This document shows, piece after piece, positions 1 through 15,000 of a stretch of 64,000 nucleotides of DNA. The DNA comes from Nocardia cyriacigeorgica (lineage in GTDB: Bacteria > Actinomycetota > Actinomycetes > Mycobacteriales > Mycobacteriaceae), in contig NZ_JARWNX010000029.1 in the NCBI RefSeq assembly GCF_029868385.1, positions 1 through 64,000 on the forward strand, given 5' to 3'. The position numbers and the translations under genes were made by a program. Each line of letters opens with the position of its first letter. The stretch's first letter is position 1. Below the pieces are notes generated by a model. That model was given only the letters and a program-made list of their open reading frames with translations, searched no databases and was not told where the DNA came from.

Positions 1-3000
1 TCCGCCCTGGCGAGCCGGGAAGCAGCGCTGCGCGAGACAGGCGTGTGGCCGAAGGCGAACGGCCCACAACAGCTGACCTATGACGACCTGTTGCGCTGGT
101 ACCAGAAACATCTCGGCGAACCATTCGACATCACCAGAAAAGCAGAGCATGTCTACAACCCCAACCTGACCGGTAATCCGATACGAGAAACCGCGCGCTT
201 CGAAGTCAACACACGCGAACTCGTCATCATGGGCGAGATCGACCGCTGGAATACACAAGGCGCAGATGTATTCATAGGTTACGGCTACAGTCATTACACC
301 ATCCAGAAACCATTCCTGGACCAGAAATACGGCCAACCCATCATCTACCGCCACGGACAAATGAGCGGCGACCTGCTCATGGGCGAGGACCTGACTCCCG
401 CCGACATCCGCCGCGGCATCGCCGCCGCCGAACAACGAATCGCCGACACCGACGACCCACAGATCGCCGAACTCTGGACAGAGGAGCTACACACACTCGA
501 AACCGAACTGGAATGGCGGACAACCGAGACAACCACCAACCCACCGGCCGCGACACCACAATCACCGGCCGAGCCGACGCCCCCCGACCGTGGTGCCGAC
601 GATCCGGCGATCGCGGCAATGCGTGCGGGTTACGTCTCATCGACTGCCGGGACCTATCGCGGTCCGGGAGCCGGTTCGGTTACCTGGGATTCCGGCGCAC
701 CGCCGGAACCGAACCCGCTGCTCACCGCAGACGAGAATCTCGATGCCTATGGAATGGTGCGCTGGGATCTGCTCGAATCCAAGCATCTGATCCCGGCGAT
801 GGAGGCGGCGGTCGAGGAGTTCAGGCGTGACATCCTCGCCATCACCGACGACCCCGCGGAGGCGACGATAGCCAATACCCTCGACCGCTTCGCGGCAGCG
901 GGGAAGGGCATCAATCGCGTGGATCGAGTGGTTGCGGTAATCGCCGACAACCACAAAGATCCCGAACGGTTCCCTGGTATCGACGAGATCATTCCGAAGA
1001 TCAGGGCGATGAAGTCTGACATCGTTCGAGAAGTCTTCACGAATGAAGCGTTCTTCGACCGGGTGCGAGCGCTCTATCAGCAGCGCGAAAATCTGGCTCT
1101 CGATGCTGCCACCGCCGAACATCTGCAACGGCTCTATCAGGATTTCCGCCGCACCGGAATCGACCTGCCCGATAAAGAGCTGCTCAAAGAAATAGACAAC
1201 ACGACTGCCGCACGGATCAGCGCATACAACAATAATATGCTGGAGGCATATCGTGACTCGGCCATCCATGTCACCGATGTCGAGCGGCTGTCCGGTATGT
1301 CCCCGGCACAGGTGGAAGCCGCCAGATTCGCCGCCGAATCTCGAGGAATTCCGGGGTATCTCATCGAGCTGACGCCCACGTCCTCCGGGAACAATCAGCC
1401 CCTGCTCGAAGTGCTGGACGATCGCGAACTCCGCAGGGAGTTGTATATCGCTTCCACCGAAATCGGCAGCCGCGAAGAACACAACAACACCGCGCCCGGC
1501 ATGGAGGTGGTCAAGGAGCGCGCCCGGAAAGCCCAGGCACTGGGCAACTCCGACTACGCGGAATTCGTCGCCGAGGAAGAGCCCGTCCGTCCAGAGCAGT
1601 GGCTTGCCGTACTGGACAAGCTCATCCCCCCGACAGTCGCGGCGTCCCATGACGAACTGAGACAAGGCGCCGAGCTGCTCGGGCTGGAGAAGCTGGAGGC
1701 CTGGGATGTTCCGTATGCGAAGAGGAAGGCCCAGACCGCGTCGGCACTCACCGACGACGCAACCACACCACCCGGCGATGAGCCCCAGAACTACTTGGAA
1801 CTCGATCGGGTAATCGACTCGGGCTTCCGCTTTGTCGCCGAGAAAGTATTCGGCCTCACCTACACCGAACGATTCGATATCCCGACACTCCATCCGGATA
1901 TCCGCACGTTCGAAGTCACCGACGCGGATGGGAAGAAGCGCGGTCTGGTGTTGTTCGACCCGTTCGCCCGACCGACGAAACGCGGTGGTGCGTGGACGCA
2001 CGTTCTCGTCGACAAGTTCAACCCGACGGGGCAACTCCCGGTATCAATCGTCAGCTTGAACGTGCCCAAACCACCACCTGGAGAACCGGTCCTGCTGTCC
2101 TGGGACTGGGTCGGCACCCTGTTCCACGAGTTCGGCCATTCGGTCAACGTCGCTCTCGGGTCCGGAGTCCTCGAACAGCTGGGCATGCGCATGCCACGCA
2201 ACTGGGCCGAATTCCCGGCTCAGGTAATGGAAATGTTCCGGTCTCATCCCGCTGTGTTCCAGCGGTATGCGAAACATCATTCGATAAGCGATAAGAAGAT
2301 GCCACGGCAGATGGCCGAGGCGCTGCTGGCATCCAGGCAATCTCATATGGGCATCGGCACCGCCCGCAATCTCGCCTACACCATTCTCGATCTGATGTGG
2401 TATCAGAGCAGACCGGACGAGTTGCCAACGGTTCCAGATCTGCAACGGAAGATCCGTGAGCTCGAGGTCGCCGTGCTCGCCGAGCATGGGCTCGATCTGC
2501 CATACGTCACCGACAGCCACACTCTTCAGCACTACGGCCACATCATCGGCTCGAGCTACGGCGGTGTGATGTTCGCCTACCTCGTAGCCGACATCCTCGC
2601 CCAGATGACCATCCAGCATGCCGAGCAGCTCATCGAGCAGCACGGATTGACCAGCGTGGTCGGCGACTGGTTACGCGACAATGCCTTCGGCCACAACGAG
2701 ACCGGCCTGCGGGAGATCGTCGACAGGCTCCTCGGCGACGACCCGGACGTCAGCCGTTTCCTCGAAACACGCGGCATCCCGATGGACCGAACCCCGACTC
2801 CCGACGTATCCGCCTCCCCATCGAGAGCCACTGTCGACCAGCAAGGGTCCGAACGCCGGCGCGTTCTCCTGCCAACGCTCGGAGACTTGAAACCACCGAA
2901 GGGGGCCGACCCGGGCCCGATCCCCGGCCCGGGCCTCGGGTTCCAGCCCTTCACTGACCCCGACCCTCTCGACCTCCCATCTCGACGGGGCCGCAGGCGC

Positions 3001-6000
3001 CCCCGCGGCGGCCTCGGCCCGGACGGACTCGACCCGTTCACGTTCTTCTACAACACGCCCGACGTCGAGCCACCGGGTGACTCCGATCCAGCGGCGAACA
3101 ACGACCGGGCACCTGATCAGCCGCTGAGTGAGTTCGCCGGTCAGAACTTGCCCGCACAGCCCGCAGCCACGGAAGACCCGACCGTCACCGGCCAACCGAT
3201 CGGCTCGGCGATGGTGCGCATCCTGGAGATCGGGCCCGATGCCGACGCCGAGCGCATCGGAGAGGTGATAACCGAGCTCGTCACCGATCTGGTCGATATC
3301 AGCGATGGCAATACGGCCTGGTCCTTCCGCCGCGGCGAGACGGTGGAACTGCTGATCGATGAGCTGGCCAGCAACATCCTGAACCACCCCGAGGCCGAGG
3401 GTGTCGTGGTGGTGACCTGGTTGTGGACCGCGGCCGAGGTCGAGGCGATCAGCGTCGAAAGCCGGGTGCGCGGAGTCGGCAGGAGCCCACAACTCAACAT
3501 CGCGCCGATGTACGCCGACGACTACGGGATCGAGTACGGAGCAGACGGCTACACCGCGTGGGTGGTGATGGGCGATGAGGCCGATGGGTCGGTAGACCTC
3601 GTGGCCGCCCTGTCCGATCGTGAGGCCCATGCTTCGGATCGAAGCGCGGAACTGACCGTCGAGCCGATCCCCGAATGGGCAGACACCGATTACGCGGATT
3701 CGGCGCAGAACAGCGTCGATCGGTTGATTGCGGTCCTCGGCACACCGCCCGACGGACTGACCCTGACCGTGCTCGACCGCCAGCCCGATCGGATCTTCTA
3801 CCAGGCCTTTTCATCAGACGAGAGTGCCGCACCGGTCGCGCGGAACCTCGACGATCCGGTGACCGATGCGTCCGAGATGCCCGCCGCGGCGCAGGCGAAC
3901 GGCGCGCGCGTGCGGTTCATGTCCGACGATCCGCAGGTGGCACCGATCCTGCGCGGAGCGATCGACGACGCGTCACCCGGGTGGGGGGAATCCACTCGCG
4001 CCGCGATAGCGCGCACCGTCGGTGATGTGGTCGGCGCCGCCGAGCCGGGCGCCACGGTCACGGTACGCGCCGAACCGCGAGAGGCGCTCGGCCTGCGGGT
4101 GACGATCACCCACGCCGACCGTCGCGATATCCCACCGCAGCTCATCCGGATCCTGGATCTCACGACCACCGCGTGGTCAACCGACGTGACGCCCGAATTC
4201 CGGCGGGTGGTCCTCGACTTCCGCCGGCTCGACGATGAGGTGATCGTTGCTCCCCGCGATGCCGCAGGGAGCAACGATGACCCGATCGTCGATACCCGGA
4301 CCATGGAGTTTGTTCCGCAGGGACGGCCTCCCATCGAGGCTCGCAATCTGGTGAGCAGTCTGCTGTCCGAGCGCGTACGCCACGTCGATGTCGGCGAGGC
4401 GATGACGCTCGCGCAGCAGACGGTCCAGGACGCGATGGACAGATGGCGAGAAGACATCAGCTTCATCGCCCGCGTCACGCAGTCCGGATTGCTGACCATG
4501 GAGATCGTGCGGGATCGCGTCGGTATGGAGCCGAGGAAGTACCAGCAGGTCGTCTTCCGGCCGTCCGGAGCCGCCGAGCCCCAGCTCAGTATTTCGGACC
4601 ACGCCGTCAGCGCGACGATGATGGCCGCCATCCTGGAAAAAGCGCGGACCCAGATGGCCCGGCACCGCTGGACCGATCCCGACCACCTGGCCGCAGCCGA
4701 GACCGTGCTGTACCGGAGGATCACCGACTTCGCGAGCAGCGCCGGTGATTCCGGACCGTGGCGGGTGGATGTGCACGTCTCCGGTGAGCCGGACAGCAAG
4801 GTCCTGGCCCTTACAGTGACGGGTCCACAAGACCGCGAGGCGATACCGCTGGTCGAGCTGTTCCAGCGCACGGTGAACTCGGCGCCGAATTCGCCTGCGG
4901 CGTTGGCGTTCTACCGCAACAGCTGGTTGGTCGACCTGCATTGGTGGATCGGGAGCGATCCGATCGCGAACGTCAGCGATATGTTCGACGGAGTCGACGC
5001 ATTCGCGCGGGGTGAGCATCTGTTCCCGGCGGGCGCCGATCCAGTACAGGTACTGGCGCGACCGGCCGCGCTCGTCGATCGCCTGTTCGACTCGGTACCA
5101 GCAGAACTCATCCGCGCTGACGCCCGGCAGGCCGCGACATCGTTGACGATCGGTCTGGTGGACGATCTGGTGGCGGGCCCCCGCGGCGAGGCCCTGCTCA
5201 CCGGCATGGTGACGATGGGCAGGGACGGGCTGGAGTTCCGTGTCGCCGTGGCCGACCGTACCCCGGGCGACGACAGCATCGGGCAGGCATACCAACCGCC
5301 GACGGCGCACCTGACCACGCGATCGGGGCGAGAGCAATGGGGCGGTGGCTCGGTCACGTGGGCCGCTGTGGATTTACGGCCGGGCGCCGAGGAAACCGGC
5401 ACCGTCGGGATCGATCCAGCCGGAGGTGAGCACAGCCCGACCGGGCCGGGCACAGGACGGCCAGGCGCATCGAACGTTCTCGACACCATCGCCGACGCTC
5501 TGGGTGAGTCTCGACCGGTCGCCATGCCCCGTAACGAGGCCACCGACGCCCCGGTACGACGCGATATCGACGACATCCTCGCCGACATCGACGAAGTGGC
5601 CCCGCGGCAAGAACCGCGCCCGACCGTCAAGAGCCCGGAACCATCGGCACCATCCTCGTCGACGAGCCCATGGGCGCGCCGATCCGCCAGCAGCGCACCC
5701 GCATCCGATCAGCCGAATCGGGCCGGCTCGCGTCCGACTCCTTGGACGCCGGGGACTCCTACCGGTTCGGGCAATCCCGACCCCGACTTCAACCCGCTCG
5801 CGCCCGAACGTCGCCGGCTCGTAGACACAGTCACCCGCTCGTCGCTCGGCCAGGAGGCAGACGACCCGTCGGTTTTCAACCGCTTCGACCCGGCCCCCGA
5901 CCCCGGAGCAGGGAGCACCCCCGAGCAGCCTCGAGGCACCGATTCGACGTCCGAGGTCGAGCAACCCGACGCCCGAACGTCACCGGGCCAGGTCCCGGCG

Positions 6001-9000
6001 CGCTCGGAGCTCGCACGACTGCTCGGAGGGGAACCCGAGTGGCTCGACCAGCAGGAATTGATCTGGCACGCGGTGGAACTCGTCCAATCCGAATGGCGCG
6101 AGATGAGTCCGCAGGCGCGGACACTGGCGATCGAGCATGGCAGGCTCGCCAAGATCGGAGACTGGATCGCCCAGCGAATCGGATACCACCGCGATGTATG
6201 GGCGGCGATGTCGCGAGGAGTTACGCCGAAAGAACGTGAGCGGCTCACTATCCGGCTGGGGCATCTCGACGACTGGCTACAGAACATGTTGCGCTTGGAC
6301 ACCTCGAGCACCCAATGGCGGGAGCCATCGAGCGAGAACCCATTCGCAGAGTTGCGCGATATCGCCGCCCGCCTGCGCGCAGCCGGTTCCCCATCCGATG
6401 ACCTCACACGATTCGTCGATCTCGCCGAACGGGCGCTCGAGGCGGACTCCGGGCGCCACCTCGGTGCCGACCCGCTCCTCGACCTCGTCCGAGCGGTGAA
6501 CCCCCTGGCGCCGCGGGCTACCGACACCGGCGACGATTCGGCATATGTCAACTGCGCGGATTGCGCAGTGGTCATCGACCGCAACATCGACGGCAAGAAC
6601 TACGTCGCGTCACCGCGGAAAACCTGGGCAGCTCTCCAGTTCGAGGATGGGCACCCTCGATCGCCGTTCATCGATGCGCACTACGCGACGCAATTCCGAC
6701 CTGTGACAAGTCTGGTCGACCTCGAGACCGAATTGTCGGACGGCGGACATCTGGCCCGGGGCATGCTTGCATACCGCAAGAGCGGGAGCGAGGAGGGGCA
6801 CATCCTGAACGTGGTCAACGACCACGGCATCATCCGCTACCTCGACGGACAGATCGGCCGCGACGTCACGACCGATACCCGGTGGATGGTCGAGCAACTG
6901 GCGGACGGTGGCCCATCGGCCTACTCCATCGAGTCGTATGAGTTCTACTTCCTCAGAACAGACAAGCAATTCACCGGCCTCGCGGCGGGCACTCTCGGCA
7001 TGGTCAAGGAACTCGGGGCCGACGCCGCCCGGAATGAGCCGGGTGCCCCACCTGGATTCATCCAGCTCACCGGTCCGGTCACGGGGGTTGCGGACAGCTC
7101 GAACCCGCTGATCACCGCCGACGATAATGTCGATACCTACGGGATGGTGCAGTGGGATCTGCTGCACTCCGAACACCTGATACCGGCGATGCATTCTGCA
7201 ATCGCGGAACTGAGGGCCGAGGTCGCCGCGATTGCCGACGATCCGGCTCCCGCAACGATCGCAAACACCCTGGACCGGTTCGCTGCGGCCGGAAATCTCT
7301 TCAACCGTGTGGTTCTGACGTCGAATGTCATCTCCGGGAATCTGAAGGATGAAGAACGTTTCCCCGGAATCAAGATGATTATCCCGGAGCTCACCGCGAT
7401 GGCGTCGGCGATTCGCAATGAAATATTCACGAACAAAGCCTTTTTCGAACGTGTGCGAAAACTCTACGAACAGCGGGACGAGCTTGGCCTCGATCCGGCC
7501 ACCGGAGAACATCTCGAGCGCCTCTACCGGGACTTCCACCGCACCGGCATCGACCTTCCCGCCGACGACCAGGCCGCACTCGAGGAAATCGATGACAAAA
7601 TCGCCAGCCTGATCAGCACATACGAAAGCAATATCACGGCGGCGACGCGGGACGCGGCGATACATGTCACCGATGTCGGCCGCCTCTCCGGTCTGTCCAC
7701 GGCGCAGATCGAGACCGCGAAATTCGCAGCTCAGAGTCGCGGCTTCGCCGATGGGTACCTCATCGAACTCGCCCCCGCCGCCTCCGGTAACTATCAGCCG
7801 CTGCTCGAGATGCTGGACGACCGCGAGCTTCGGGAGCTCTTGTACCACGCCGCAACCGAAATCGGCCGCGGCGTGGTACACAACAACACCGACATCGCTG
7901 TCGAGGTGATGCGATTGCGCGCTGACCGCGCCGCACTACTCGGCTATCCCGATCACACCGCATTCGTCGCCGAAGGCGAGCCCGTCAGCCCGCAACAATG
8001 GTCCTCGCTGTTGGAAAGGCTGATCCCGCCGACGGTCGCCGCGGCGAGGGATGATCTGGCGAAGGGAGCCGAGGCGCTCGGCCTACCGGAGCTGAGCCCC
8101 TGGGATGTACCGCACGCCCGCCGCCGTACCCTCACCGCACAAGAAGACAGCTCCGGCGGCGCCACCACGCGGCTCAGCGACGACGCACCGAACTATTTCG
8201 AGCTGGATCAGGTATTCGAGGAAGGGTTCGGCTTCGTCGCGAAGGAACTGTTCGGACTGACATTCACCGAACGCCCCGACATCCGGGGGTTCCATCCGGA
8301 TGTCCGTACGTTCGAAGTCACCGATGACGATGGGACGAAGCTGGGCCTGGTGCTGTGGGACCCGTTCGCCCGACCGGGGAAGAACGGCGGGGCCTGGACG
8401 CAAGGGATCGTCAGCAAGTTCGCGCCGACCGAGCAACTCCCGGTCTGTGTCGTCGTCACGAACTTCGCCGAACCGCCACCCGATCAACCGACTCTGTTGA
8501 GCTGGGTCAATGTTCGCACGGTGTTCCACGAGTTCGGGCATGCGGTGAACATCCTGGTCGGCGATGGTATGCGAGAGCTGCTCGGCAGCCGCAAACCACG
8601 TACCTGGGCCGAATTCCCGGCCCAGGTATTGGAATTGTTCCGATCACATCCGCAGATGATCCGCAGGTACGCAAGGCATCACGACACAGGCGAGCCGATG
8701 CCGGAGAGCATGATCGATGAACTCTTGACATCCAGCCAGGTCCAGATGGGCATGGGTACTGCCCGAATCTTCGCTTACACCGTCGTTGACCGGCTGTGGC
8801 ACAGCGAACGCACACCGCTCGCCATGCTCTCGACTACAGACGCGGCGGATCGGCAGGCTGCCATCCGCGCACTCGAAGATGCCGAATTGGCGAGGCATGG
8901 GCTCGATCTGACCTATGTCCTCGACAGCCATCCACTACAACATTTCGGCCATATCATCGGTTTCTCCTACGGCGGCGTCATGTACGCCTACCCCGTCACC

Positions 9001-12000
9001 GAACTCCTCGCGAAAATGGTCACCTCGACCGTCGAGCAGCTCATCGAGCAGCACGGGCTGACGAGGGAAGTCGGCGACTGGATGCGCGAGAACATCTTCC
9101 GCCACGAAGAAGTCGGCCTGCGCGAGATCGTCGAGGGATATTTGGGCGATGACCCGGACGTCGCGCCATTCCTCGAACCACGAGGTATCTCCGTCGACCG
9201 GATCCCGGCGGGCGTCGAGACCTCCGGCGAACAGGCGGAAGCGGAGTCCGACGAAGCGGGCCACCGCGGGCCCGGCGCCGATGCCGGACCGTCACGGCCG
9301 CCCGACGAACCGGTTCAGATCCCGCCCGCCGCGCTCAGATCATTGGCCAGGGCCCAAGCCGAGGCCGACGAGGTCGTGCGTGAAGCGCTGCGCCCTGCGG
9401 CTCGGCTCGGCATCGACGTCACCCATGTGATCGGGAAGAGCACTCAGGAGATCGGTGACGCGCTGCTCGGCATCATGTCGGATACACGGCGCGCACGGAT
9501 GGATGGAGCGCTGCGCAGGCTCGTCATCGACGGCGTCATCGCCCGCGTCCTCGCCGAAGACGGGGAGTTCTCCAAGATCAACCACATGTTCGTCGCGCTG
9601 CGGCGGCATATAGATGAGTGGCACCGGTACGTCAACGAAATTCGTTCGGTGCTACCGATTCTCGCGGCCCGGGAGGTGCTCGCGGCGAAGGGAGCCCAGT
9701 TCCTCTACGAAGGTGTCGGGCGGGTCCGGGACGCGCAGTCCGACAGCGGGTGGCGCGTGGTGGTCGTGTCACCGATGCTCGGACAAATGCGACTGCTCGA
9801 TATGTTCTCCGCCGGATTCCGGCAGCGGATGGCCGATGAGGGTACTCCGATCGAATACTGGCACATCCGGGTGGATGACGATGGGCACGTCGGGGTCGAG
9901 CAGATCTCGGGCGGCGACCCCGAACCGCTCTGGGGATTCAGGTATTACATCAACGACAGCAAGCTGTGGCTGAACGATCTTGCCGATGATCGATCATTCG
10001 CCGAAAAGCTGACAGAAGCCGAAGCCCGCGGCGTAGCCAGTCGCCTGGTCATCAAGGAACCGAACACCGACTCCACCATGTCGGAGCAGGTGACGTTGGT
10101 CATCTACGCCAACGGCTTCTGCGCAGTCGAGAAGACGGTCCGTTCGGCACACCAAGCCGATGCCGAAGAACTGGCGACTCTCGTACTGCGAGCCATCGGC
10201 GTGCATACGCCCGACGTAGTGCGGCGCGATCACGTCTTCTACACGCCCTACATACCAGATGTCCTGGACATTACGATCGGAGAGAGCAACTGGAGCACCC
10301 ATCGCCATACTCCGGACGCGAGGAGGAACGGACTCGGCGAAGTTCTCACCCGACCGTGGGATCGATATGAGGGCCAGAATTTCGGATTCGTCCACGGCGT
10401 CCGCCTGGTGCCCATCGACCACAGCAATTCGTTCGATCGCGACCTGCCGACCGGCGGGTTTTCCAGTATGTTCGTGCAATCGGGCGGTGGGCCACCGAAA
10501 TACCTACAACACAATCTCCCACGAGCCGAACTCGATGGAATCCGCAGCCGAGTCGCCGCGCTCCGAGAAGACTTCGCACGATTGAACCGGATATCGTGGT
10601 TCGAGGGCGTGATGAACCGGCTGGAGGCCGTAGGTGCCAAGGCCGAAGACGATACAGCACCACCGGCGCTCACTCTCCCTGAAGTCATCCAGGAACTCGA
10701 AAGACTCCGCGACGAACTGGCCACGCAGTTCGGGGTGCCGCTCGCGTACGACAACAATGTCACCCCTCGACAATGGAGCGCGGCCTCCGATCAGCTCCGG
10801 CGGGAGTTCGCCGGACGCGACGATCAACAGGCGCTCGTCGATATCGATCGATTCGACTACCTCAACAAATTGCTCCGCGCCGCCTACCTGTTGGACACGC
10901 GTGCGGTGGAACTCCTCGAAACCGACGAGGCGTGGCCGGGCTTGATGGACGCCTACCTCGATGTGCTGACGCTTCGACTCGCCGATCTCGCGGAAGGCGG
11001 GCGCTACCCGGCGCCGAACAACGAATCCGATGCGGAATGGCAGGCGCGATTCGACCGCGAAATCCGAGCCGCGGAAGCAGAATTGATCGGGACGAGCCAT
11101 ACCGCCGGCGACTCGCCGGCAATCCTGGTAGATCACGACACGCCGGCCCCCCGGATCGTGCACCGTGGCCGATGGACGGCTCATCTCGACAAGATGGTCG
11201 CCGACTATATGAACCTTTATGGAACGAGATATTTCGGTGCTACCGCCGAAATCAAGACCGGCGGCGTACTCCATGTGACCATCCGCACCAGTGCCGAAAC
11301 CCCCACAGACCGGCAGATGTTCGATGATCTCATGGCCGAAGCACCATTGCCGATTCGAGAGATAGACGGCCGCTGGGAGCTCCTCGAAACCGCGCCCGGA
11401 ATCCCACTGGAAAACGACCTCACCAGATTCAACAATTCCCTGGCGAGTGACCCCACACTCACCATGGAGGACGCTGCGCTCGAGCACACCTTCATAGGCG
11501 AGATGGCAAAGAATCACGGCTACACCAGAGTTCGGTTCCTCTCGCTGCAAGGCGATGACACGGGGCAATCGGTGCAGGAGCTCCGTGCGAGGGGTGAATT
11601 CACCTTGGTCCATGCCCGATTCAGCCGAGACGCCTATCCCGTTGCCGAATCGAACACCATGACCGGGGGCCCGACATCACCCGATCCAGGCGCCGCCACG
11701 GACCCGTCGCGCCGATCCGCCGGCGAAACTCCCGAAGCAGGTGAACCAAGACCTTCCGACATCGCGCCGGCATCCGGGCAGGAGGGTGATCTCGGTCTGG
11801 TCGACGGCGGGCCGAACGGTGGTCCAGAGCGAGAGGCGGCGCCGGCGTCCCGGATCATCACGCCGGACACCACGACGCCGGCACAGGCGAATCCAGTCCC
11901 GGCCGGGCAACCGCCGAAGCCATGGCATCCAGGCCGTCCAACTCGCACACAGACCCCCGCGCCCGGAACGATCCGTTCGGATTCGGGCAACTCGTATAAC

Positions 12001-15000
12001 GACACCGAGCAGATTCGCTCGTATGTTCCGTGGTCCAAACCAGGCCTCGAGCGGCTCATCACCTTCCACTCCCCACCCGATGGTGTGCCGGGTTTCGGCA
12101 AGGGGAGATCGGCTTCCAGCGATGCTTCATCGACGCAGACCTCGCAGGCTGGCAGGACAGCTGCTTCTTCGGTTGCCGACCGCACCGACGCTCCTACCGA
12201 TATCGACCTCGCCTACGCGGAGGATGCGCTGCGTGACCTTGGGCCTGGTGCGCGCGCGACGGATCTGCTCCTGGACCGCAAACCCGACGGTGACGTGGTC
12301 GCGGCGGCGCGTGATCGGGCGGCGCAGAACGCCGCCTGGTGGCATGAGCTGGGTACGCCTCAGAAGGAGGCGGTGGTGCTCGTGCATCCCGCCGAGGTCG
12401 GCAATGCCTACGGCCTTCCTGGTGCGGTGAAGGACGCCGCGAACCGGCTGGCGCTCGAACGCGATCTCGGGGCCTTCGTGGCTCGTCGGCCGGAGCGGCT
12501 TGGCAGCGGTCAGCTGGTCAATCCCGAGTTCGGACCCGACGAACCACAGAGGCTGCGCAATATTCTCGATGCGCGTAAGGCCCTGGCACGGGCCGAGCAG
12601 CTGGCGGCGGCGGTACATCCCGAGGTCGCGCCGCCTCTGGTGCAGCTGTTGGCCTACAGCGATGGCGAAGTCGAGATCGGGTTCGGTGATTCCGATGACG
12701 CGAAGTCGATATCGCGGCATGTGCTCAGCCGTGGTGCGAGTCTGTCGTCGTTGATCGACGATGTGGTCTACGCGCGCAATCACTATGAGGCGACCGCACG
12801 GCTGGCATCGGGAACTCCGGTCGCGGTGGTCCTCTCGCATCGGCACGATGCGCCGGGTGCGGCGAAGGCCGTGGTTGTGCAGGACGCACGGCTGGTCTCG
12901 GGGAATATCGCGGGCTTCAACGGGAGCCGGATGTTCGCGGCCCAACTGCCCGACGGCGCGCCCATGCCCGTCCACCACATCTTCGGTTACGGTCCGAGCG
13001 CGGCTGCCATCGACGCCGCGGCCGCACAGGGCGCGCTGAGCGGTGAGGTCCAGACGGTCACCCTGGCCGACCCACGTGGCGCGGGGCGGTCGATCGACTC
13101 GACGGAGTACCGCGTCGAGCAAGTGAATATCGTGGAAACGCAGTCGAAGCGGTTCACGGTGCTCGGCACCGACCTCGGCCGGTTCTTCGGCCGCAGTGCC
13201 CACACGGATCCCTTCGCGCGCCGTCTTGTCGTGGAGCCTGCACCGGTGGCGGGCCGCTCGACGCTCGAACGCTATCTGTCCGCTGAACCGGATACCAGGG
13301 TTGCGACGCCGTCGCTCACAATGCTCGCCGGAATCGCCGCCTCGGCTCCCACCGCCCCGACGGGCGGCCCGCCGCACACACCGGTTCAGGACGGGCACCA
13401 GGACCTGTCGGACACACTTCCGGCAGATCCGCCGCTCACCCGCGCCGAACGCGAACTCGCGCACCAGGCCAGAAACACGCTGAAAGACCATCTCGGGCCG
13501 AATGCGGACCTCAGCTCCTTGATGCGCCGGATCGATCGGCACGATGTGGTGGGCTCCACCCGTCGGCGCACCAACGACAACGCCCGATGGTGGCAGGCGC
13601 TGAGTTCAGAGCAGCAGTCGGCGATGGTGCGCCTGCACCCACATATGATCGGCAATACCGATGGCGTCCCGTTCGCGGTGCGGGACGCGGCGAACCGGCT
13701 GTCGATGACCCGAGACCTCGACACTCTGCTCGAGCGCCGCTCGGCACGCGGCGACCTCTCACGTGCCGATCACCGGAAGCTGGAGAACCTGGAGACTGCC
13801 CGCGACCATCTCGCGGCCATCGAACGCGGGGCGAACGAGACGATCGGGTCGCCCGCTGTTCAGCTGCTGTCCTTCAGCGCGGTCCGGTTCGGCGGAAATG
13901 GTGCGGCCTCGGTGTCGATCGGTGACGCCGACCGGGCGGCGACGGTGACCAGGCATGTCGGCGGGTTCGGCACAACGCTGCAATCGTTGCTGTACCGGTC
14001 CGGGTTCGCGCGCAACCAATACGAAGTGTCGAGACAACTGTCGCCGGACGAGGAGACAGTGAGCATCATCGATATCGGATACCACCACCCCACCGGGTAC
14101 GCGGACGCGGCCAAAACGATCTACGCCGACGTGGGTGGCTTCCTCGTGGCGCAATCGGTGGTGGCGTACAACGCGACTCGCGAGTTCCAGGCGACCTTGC
14201 CCGAGGGGAGCGCGAAGCCGAGACTGGTCACCCTCGCCGGCCATAACTACGGCTCGGCCACCGTGACCCAGGCGGGCATGGATGGTCTGCTGGACGGCGA
14301 GATCGATCACGCGATTCTCGCCGGCACACCGGGTACTCGCATGCGTCACGCCCGCGAATTCGGTCCGAATGTCGAGGTGTACGTGACCACTTCGAGCCGG
14401 GATGTCATCGGGTGGTTCGGCGCGGATACGCCGGGGCGGATGGGCCGGGTCTTCGGTAAGGGGCTTGGAGTCGATCCGGCGAACGCGACGTGGGGCGCGG
14501 TGCGGATCCAGGCGGATTTCGCGCCGGACTTCGGCAATTGGATGGCCGTGCATCAGGGCTATTTCTCGTTCGCCGACCCGGAGACCCGCGAGCCGACCAC
14601 TTCGCTGCTGGGGATCGGCCTGGTCACCGTCGGGCGCGGCGACGAAGCACCACGCACCGAGCACCGCCCGGCGGTGGACGAGCCGAACGTGCGGCAGCGC
14701 ATCATGTCGATTCCCGCCGATTTCGAGCGTCGTCGCGCGCGTCCGGACAGGCCGTCGTTCTGGGTACCCCAGGTGGTGTCACCACGCGGCGTGGCGGCCA
14801 GTTTCTCCAGGGTCGACGACGGCTCCGGCACCCGCCCTGATCTCGGCGAGGGTATCCCTGGTCCGGGAAGCTTCCGAGCGCCGCATCCGGATACCCTGCC
14901 GACCGCGGCGCCACCTTCCCCGGCCGAAGAAATGTTGACGCGCAGTGCGTTCGAGGCTTCGCGACTCGTACGGAACGCGACGGATCTGCTGCACGGCGAC

